DNA from: Streptomyces sp. RFCAC02
Lineage (GTDB): Bacteria > Actinomycetota > Actinomycetes > Streptomycetales > Streptomycetaceae
Assembly (NCBI RefSeq): GCF_004193175.1
Contig: NZ_SAUH01000001.1
Location: 971,501-1,035,500, forward strand
Length of the DNA: 64,000 nt
Direction: 5' to 3'
The notes beneath the pieces are model-generated. The model worked only from the letters and a program-made list of their open reading frames with translations. It ran no database searches and was not told the DNA's origin. Shown piece by piece: positions 60,080-64,000 of this stretch. Every line of letters begins with the position of its first letter. Within the stretch, counting starts at the first letter, position 1. A program made the translations under genes and the position numbers.

Positions 60080-61504
60080 TCACCGGGGAAGAGCCTCCCC
60101 GCCCGCCGGAATGGCAAACTCCGTCTCCGGCCGTCCGCCCGCCGGGGCCCACGGCCCGCTCAGCCCGAACGTGGTGAAAGCGGTCCTCTCGGGCAGCGGA
60201 TAGCGCTCCCGGCCGGTGAGTGTGTTCAGGATCACGGCGCTGCGGTGGGCGACCAGGCCGAGGTCGGGCGTGCCGACACCGTGCGTATGGCGCTCGGCCC
60301 CCAGGACGTACACCGTTCCCGAGATGCCGGGATCGAGCGCGAGACGGTAGCACTCGTCCACGACGGCGCGCCCGGCGGCGTCGCGCCGGAGCCGTCCGGC
60401 CAGCTCGGCCAGCAGGGTGTCGAGGGGGCGGTCGCGGTAGCCGGTGGCCAGGACCAAGGCGTCGGTGACGAGCCGGGAGCGCTCGTCCTGCAGCCGGTGC
60501 AGGAGGTCGAGGGCGAGCCTGCCGTCGGCGAGGCGCCTTCCCCCGCGCACCGTGACGCCGGGCGTGAGGACGGCGTCCGGCCAGCCGCCGCCGAGGCTGC
60601 GGCGGTACAGCTCGTCGTGGAGGGCGGCGAGCGTGCCGTGGTCGACGGCGCGGTGCAACTGCCACTGCGCGGGCAGGAGGCGGTCGCGCACCGCCTCGGG
60701 CAGGGCGTGGAAGAAGCGCGTGTAGTCGGGTGTGAAGTGTTCGAGGCCGAGCTTGCTGTACTCCATGGGCGCGAAGGCCTGGCTGCTGCTGAGCCAGTGC
60801 AGCCCCTCGGCGCCGGCGGGCCTGCGGCGCAGCAGGTCGAGCGCGATCTCCGCCCCCGACTGGCCGGAGCCGACGACGGTGATGTGCCCCGCGGCCAGCA
60901 GCGCCTCGCGCCGGCGCAGGTAGTCGGCGGAGTGCAGGACGGGAGCCGCGTGGCGGCCCTGCGCGGTGGTCAGGTGCCGCAGCGCCCCGGGGATGTGAGG
61001 CGCGCTCCCGATGCCGATGGCGAGGTGGCGCGCCCGGACGGTGCCGGTGGTGCCGTCCGCGGGACCGCCGCGGCCCGTGCGGGTGAACTCCAGGACGAAC
61101 ACGGCGTCCTGAGGGTCCCAGCGCACGGCGTCGATCCGGTGGCCGAAATGCAGCCCCGGCAGGCTCTCGGCGACCCACCGGCAGTAGGCGTCGTACTCGG
61201 CGCGGGGGCTGTGGAAGCGCTCGGCGAAGTAGAAGGGGTAGAGACGCTGGGTGTGCCGCAGGTAGTTGAGGAAGCTCCAGCGGCTCGTCGGGTCGGCGAG
61301 GGTCACCAGGTCGGCGAGGAAGGGGACCTGGAGGGTGGCGTCCTCGATCAGGAGCCCCGGGTGCCAGTGGAACGCGGGCCGCTGCTCGTACCAGGCGGCG
61401 CGGAGCCCGGAGCAGGGCTGGGTGAGGGCGGCGAGCGAGAGGTTGGCCGGACCGATGCCGATGCCTGCCAGGTCGAGCGGGTGGGCGGGTTCGGAGGTCG
61501 TCAT
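60080..61504 (-). CDS. L-lysine/diamine N-monooxygenase (DesB/SidA/IucD family)
   Basis: A 474-residue flavin-dependent N-hydroxylase of siderophore pathways. It has the FAD site GIGIGPANLSLAAL near the N-terminus, the family segment FHWHPGLLIEDATLQVPFL, the NADPH site VVGSGQSGAEIALDLL, and the ending LVLATGYRDRP with HTHGVGTPDLGLVAHRSA. Such enzymes hydroxylate lysine, ornithine or cadaverine to supply hydroxamates. The ATG at 61504 is 12 bases from the decarboxylase stop, and the TAAGGA ribosome site uses that stop codon, so the two are coupled. Cadaverine is the likely substrate because of the partner gene. Confidence 0.9.
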   Translation of the reverse strand: MTTSEPAHPLDLAGIGIGPANLSLAALTQPCSGLRAAWYEQRPAFHWHPGLLIEDATLQVPFLADLVTLADPTSRWSFLNYLRHTQRLYPFYFAERFHSPRAEYDAYCRWVAESLPGLHFGHRIDAVRWDPQDAVFVLEFTRTGRGGPADGTTGTVRARHLAIGIGSAPHIPGALRHLTTAQGRHAAPVLHSADYLRRREALLAAGHITVVGSGQSGAEIALDLLRRRPAGAEGLHWLSSSQAFAPMEYSKLGLEHFTPDYTRFFHALPEAVRDRLLPAQWQLHRAVDHGTLAALHDELYRRSLGGGWPDAVLTPGVTVRGGRRLADGRLALDLLHRLQDERSRLVTDALVLATGYRDRPLDTLLAELAGRLRRDAAGRAVVDECYRLALDPGISGTVYVLGAERHTHGVGTPDLGLVAHRSAVILNTLTGRERYPLPERTAFTTFGLSGPWAPAGGRPETEFAIPAGGEALPR

Positions 61505-61516
61505 CGGGGCGGGTCC

Positions 61517-63004
61517 TTATGCGCGGGCTGTGCGGGATGTACGGGTGGTGCCGGGAGTGCCGGCCGTGCCGGGGGCGTACCGGTCGAGGACGAGCTTGAG
61601 GAGGGCGGCGAGGTCGGCCGGCTGGGTGTGGGGGTTGAGCAGGGTGGCCTTCAGCCACAGGACGGGGCGGCCGTCCGGGGCTGGTGCGGTGGCACGGCCG
61701 AGGACCGCGCGGCCGTCGGTGATGAGGCCGCGGCGCAGCGCGGCGACCTCCGCGTCGGTCGCGCCCGCCGGACGGAACAGCACGGTGCTGATGGGCGGTT
61801 CGGCGTGGAGCCGGAGCCGTGGCTCGGCGGCGACGAGGGCGGCCAGCTCCCGGGCCGCGGCGCAGGTCGCCTCGACGAGGGCGGCCAGCCCGTCGCGGCC
61901 GAGCGCCCGCAGGGTGACGGCGATCTTCAGGATGTCGGGCCGCCGCGTGGTGCGCAGCGAACGGCCGAGGAGGTCGGGGAGCCCGGCCTCGGTGTCGTCG
62001 TCCGCGTTGAGATAGTCGGCGCGCTGGTCGAGCGCCGCGAGGGCCGCGGCGTCGGGGACGGTGAGGAGCCCGGCGGCCACGGGCTGCCAGCCGAGTTTGT
62101 GCAGGTCGAGGGTGACGCTGTCGGCCCGTTCGAGGCCGGCGAGCCGGGGCGCGAGGGCGGGGCTGAGGAGGAGCGGGCCGCCGTAGGCCGCGTCGACGTG
62201 GAGCAGCACGGGCCGATGGGCGCGGTGGGCGGCGACGGTGTCGGCGATGGGGGGAAGGGGGTCGATGTCCCCCGTGTCGGTGGTCCCGGCGGTGGCCACG
62301 ACCAGGACCGGGCCGCGTCCGGTGGTGGTGCCGTCTCCCTCCAGCGCGCGCCGGAGGGCGGCCGGGTCCAGGACGCCGCGCGGCGTGGGGAGGACGCGCG
62401 GTGCCGGGAGGCCGAGCAGCCAGGTGGCGCGCCGGACGCTGTGGTGGGCGTTGGCTCCGCAGAGGACGGTGAGCTCCGGGCCGTGCTTCTCGCGGGCGAG
62501 CAGGACGCCCAGGAGGTTGGACTCGGTGCCGCCGGTGGTGACCAGGGCGTCCGGTGCGGGGCCGGAGGGATGGACGAGACGGGCCAGTTCGCGGGTGACG
62601 CGCTCCTCGACGGCGGACGCCGCCGGCGCCTGGTCCCACGAGTCCATCGACGGGTTGAGCGCGGAGGCGGCCAGGTCGGCGGCGGCCGCGACGGCGAGCG
62701 GCGGGCAGTGCAGGTGGGCGGCGCAGTGGGGGTCGGCGGGGTCCGCGGCGCCCTCGGCGAGGAATCCGACGAGGACGCGCAGGGCCTCGGCGGCGCCGCT
62801 GCCGTGCACGGGGAGGACGGGCCCGGCACGCTCGGCCAGCATCCCCGCGACGGCGGCCGGGCCGCCCGGCGGGAGCGGGCCGCAGCGGGCGGCGGCCCCG
62901 TCCGCGAGCGCGGTGAGCACGGCGTCCACCAGTGGCCGCAGTGCGCGCGGTCCCGCGGTGCCTCCCGCGAGCAGGGTGGAGTCGGGCAGGGCGGGCGGGG
63001 CCAT
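61517..63004 (-). CDS. PLP-dependent amino-acid decarboxylase (DesA-like)
   Basis: A 495-residue group II pyridoxal-phosphate decarboxylase. The PLP lysine is in SVTLDLHKLGWQP; other motifs are HCAAHLHCPPLAV, NPSMDSWDQAP, TTGGTESNLLGVLLA and LHVDAAYGGPLLLSP. It resembles lysine decarboxylase DesA of desferrioxamine pathways, which makes cadaverine, but diverges from it and is slightly longer; diaminobutyrate decarboxylases are an alternative. It starts a two-gene unit with the N-hydroxylase; no acyltransferase (desC) or NIS synthetase (desD) gene follows. Confidence 0.87.
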   Translation of the reverse strand: MAPPALPDSTLLAGGTAGPRALRPLVDAVLTALADGAAARCGPLPPGGPAAVAGMLAERAGPVLPVHGSGAAEALRVLVGFLAEGAADPADPHCAAHLHCPPLAVAAAADLAASALNPSMDSWDQAPAASAVEERVTRELARLVHPSGPAPDALVTTGGTESNLLGVLLAREKHGPELTVLCGANAHHSVRRATWLLGLPAPRVLPTPRGVLDPAALRRALEGDGTTTGRGPVLVVATAGTTDTGDIDPLPPIADTVAAHRAHRPVLLHVDAAYGGPLLLSPALAPRLAGLERADSVTLDLHKLGWQPVAAGLLTVPDAAALAALDQRADYLNADDDTEAGLPDLLGRSLRTTRRPDILKIAVTLRALGRDGLAALVEATCAAARELAALVAAEPRLRLHAEPPISTVLFRPAGATDAEVAALRRGLITDGRAVLGRATAPAPDGRPVLWLKATLLNPHTQPADLAALLKLVLDRYAPGTAGTPGTTRTSRTARA

Positions 63005-63124
63005 CGCGGGGGGCTCTTTCCGGTACGGGGATTACGCCGAACGGCGGACAACGCGATCACCGTACGCGGGCCCGCATCGGGCGGGGCGGCCGTTGCGGAG
63101 CGGTTCCCTCGAAGGAGGTACAGG

Positions 63125-63499
63125 TCAGGCGGGTGACGCGGCGATGTGCTCCTCCCGGGCGCGGAGCAGTTCCTCCCAGTGCTCCCGGGTCCAGGCGCAG
63201 ACGGCGGCCAGGGGTTCGAGGAGGCTGCGGCCGAGTGGCGTCAGGGCGTATTCGACGTGCGGAGTGCGCCCCGGGCACTCGGCGCGGGTGATCAGTCCGT
63301 CGCGCTGGAGGGCGCGCAGGGTGCGCGTGAGCGTCCTCGGCGTGACGCGGTGGAGGGGGACGCGCAGTTCGGAGAAACGGCGGGGCCCGTCCGTGAGGCA
63401 GGTGAGGACGAGAGGAGCCCACTTGTCCGCGAAGCGGAGGGGCAGCAGCCCCGAGGGGCACAGCTCGTCGAACATGTCACGCGCCAGCGGTGGCCTCAT
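63125..63499 (-). CDS. HxlR-family transcriptional regulator
   Basis: A 124-residue winged-helix repressor of the MarR-like HxlR family. The core is FADKWAPLVLTCLTDGPRRFSEL, followed by RVTPRTLTRTLRALQRDG (recognition helix and wing), then YALTPLGRSLLEPLAAVCAW. The ATG at 63499 lies close to the divergent start of the NAD(P)-binding gene (63622), the usual arrangement for HxlR proteins controlling a neighbouring oxidoreductase gene. The operator presumably lies in the 122 bases between; several inverted repeats are present there, e.g. around 63512-63557. Confidence 0.88.
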   Translation of the reverse strand: MRPPLARDMFDELCPSGLLPLRFADKWAPLVLTCLTDGPRRFSELRVPLHRVTPRTLTRTLRALQRDGLITRAECPGRTPHVEYALTPLGRSLLEPLAAVCAWTREHWEELLRAREEHIAASPA

Positions 63500-63621
63500 A
63501 CCGCCCCACCGTAGCGGTCCCGTCGGTATCCCCGGGGATACCGGCGGGACCGCTACGGTCCTCGGCGTCCGGCCGGGGCGGAATGTCCCCGGCACCGGGG
63601 CGAGGGAGCCGGGAGGCAGTG

Positions 63622-64000
63622 GTGAGCGGGATCGTGGTGCTGGGAGCGGGCGGCAGGGCCGGGCGGCGTGCGGTGGCGGAGGCGGTGCGCCGGGGCCACG
63701 AGGTCACGGCCGTGGTGCGCGACCCCGCCCGTGCCGGGGAACTGACGGGCTCTCCGGCGCGGATCGTGGCGGGCGATGTCACGGACGCGGCGCGTGTCGC
63801 GGAGCTGGGCGCCGGGCAGGACGCGCTGATCAGCGCGGCGGCGGTGTACGGTCCCGGGACGGATCCGGCCGCCTTCTTCGACGCCTCGACCCGGGCGCTG
63901 CTCGGGGCGGTCCGCGGCGACGGCCCGTCCCGGCTGGTGGTCGTCGGGTTGTCGGCGGTGCTGCCGGACCCCGAGGGGCGACCGCTGTACCTGTCGGCTG
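63622..64000 (+). CDS. NAD(P)-binding oxidoreductase (NmrA/SDR-like), cut by window end
   Basis: The open frame from GTG 63622 (GGGAGG six bases upstream) runs to the window edge and encodes at least 126 residues. It begins with the Rossmann motif VVLGAGGRAGRRAVAEAV, then RRGHEVTAVVRDP and DVTDAARVAELGAGQDALISAA, the pattern of NAD(P)H-binding atypical short-chain dehydrogenases. The substrate cannot be assigned. It is divergent from the HxlR regulator, which probably represses it. Confidence 0.8.
   Translation, partial: MSGIVVLGAGGRAGRRAVAEAVRRGHEVTAVVRDPARAGELTGSPARIVAGDVTDAARVAELGAGQDALISAAAVYGPGTDPAAFFDASTRALLGAVRGDGPSRLVVVGLSAVLPDPEGRPLYLSA

Noticed and set aside
63005..63124. Iron box (DmdR/IdeR site) before the decarboxylase gene
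   Set aside because: No TTAGGTTAGGCTAACC-like palindrome is found in this interval or before the N-hydroxylase gene.
57128..63136. 2002-residue plus-strand open frame
   Set aside because: It is antisense to the FUSC gene, pyk and the des-like pair, has extreme Arg/Gly/Pro/Ala composition and no domains. Long antisense frames are expected at this GC content.

Overview
The window is chromosomal DNA from a Streptomyces-like actinomycete. GC is very high (well over 70% by eye), third codon positions are nearly all G or C, GTG starts are common, and whiA, an RbpA-family protein and the order ctaB / tkt-tal-zwf-opcA-pgl / pgi / secG-tpiA-pgk-gap / whiA-yvcK-rapZ-uvrC / uvrA / uvrB / rpsA / polA / livFGMHJ / pdtaR-type regulator / pyk are those of the conserved Streptomyces core. 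No phage, plasmid, CRISPR or large biosynthetic cluster is visible.

Layout: 1-1.5 kb, a frameshifted amidohydrolase-like gene and a small conserved hypothetical (-). 1.5-2.5 kb, heme O synthase ctaB (-). 2.8-9.6 kb, pentose phosphate operon (+). 9.6-15.3 kb, pgi, an RbpA paralogue, secG and the triose-phosphate genes tpiA-pgk-gap (-). 15.5-20.5 kb, whiA-yvcK-rapZ-uvrC (-). 20.6-31 kb, a metallo-beta-lactamase-fold hydrolase, uvrA, a 1160-residue exported glycosidase/phosphoesterase, a TerD-family gene and uvrB, so all three excinuclease subunits lie within about 12 kb. 31-44.5 kb, envelope and accessory genes (glpQ-type phosphodiesterase, M23 peptidase, PIG-L deacetylase, PemK-like protein, a VWA-domain operon, a uridine-kinase-like protein, a FUSC transporter, coaE, a PAC2 protein, rpsA and a lytic transglycosylase with an acidic repeat tail). 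44.7-47.5 kb, an inverted-repeat element and polA. 47.6-50.5 kb, a YdeP-type molybdopterin oxidoreductase and a thioesterase. 50.5-55.8 kb, a complete branched-chain amino-acid ABC importer. 56-60 kb, an ANTAR response regulator, tRNA-Leu(CAA), a second FUSC protein and pyruvate kinase. 60-64 kb, a two-gene decarboxylase/N-hydroxylase siderophore-type operon, an HxlR regulator and the start of an NAD(P)-binding protein.

Functionally the left third is central carbon metabolism. zwf-opcA-pgl make NADPH and 6-phosphogluconate, tkt and tal recycle pentoses, pgi/tpiA/gap/pgk and the distant pyk supply glycolysis, and yvcK/rapZ/whiA link metabolism with envelope and development.

The most useful observations are three independent single-base frameshifts, at least two of them beside short homopolymers, that damage otherwise well-conserved genes (amidohydrolase, M23 peptidase, lytic transglycosylase tail); a codon-usage mosaic inside pgi; a LexA-like box before uvrA; a PHO-box-like site before the glpQ-type gene; a palindromic MITE-like element whose end contains the polA stop codon; and an orphan decarboxylase/hydroxylase pair. 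I found no convincing wholly new system. The VWA pair and the orphan des-like pair are the best candidates for unexplained function.
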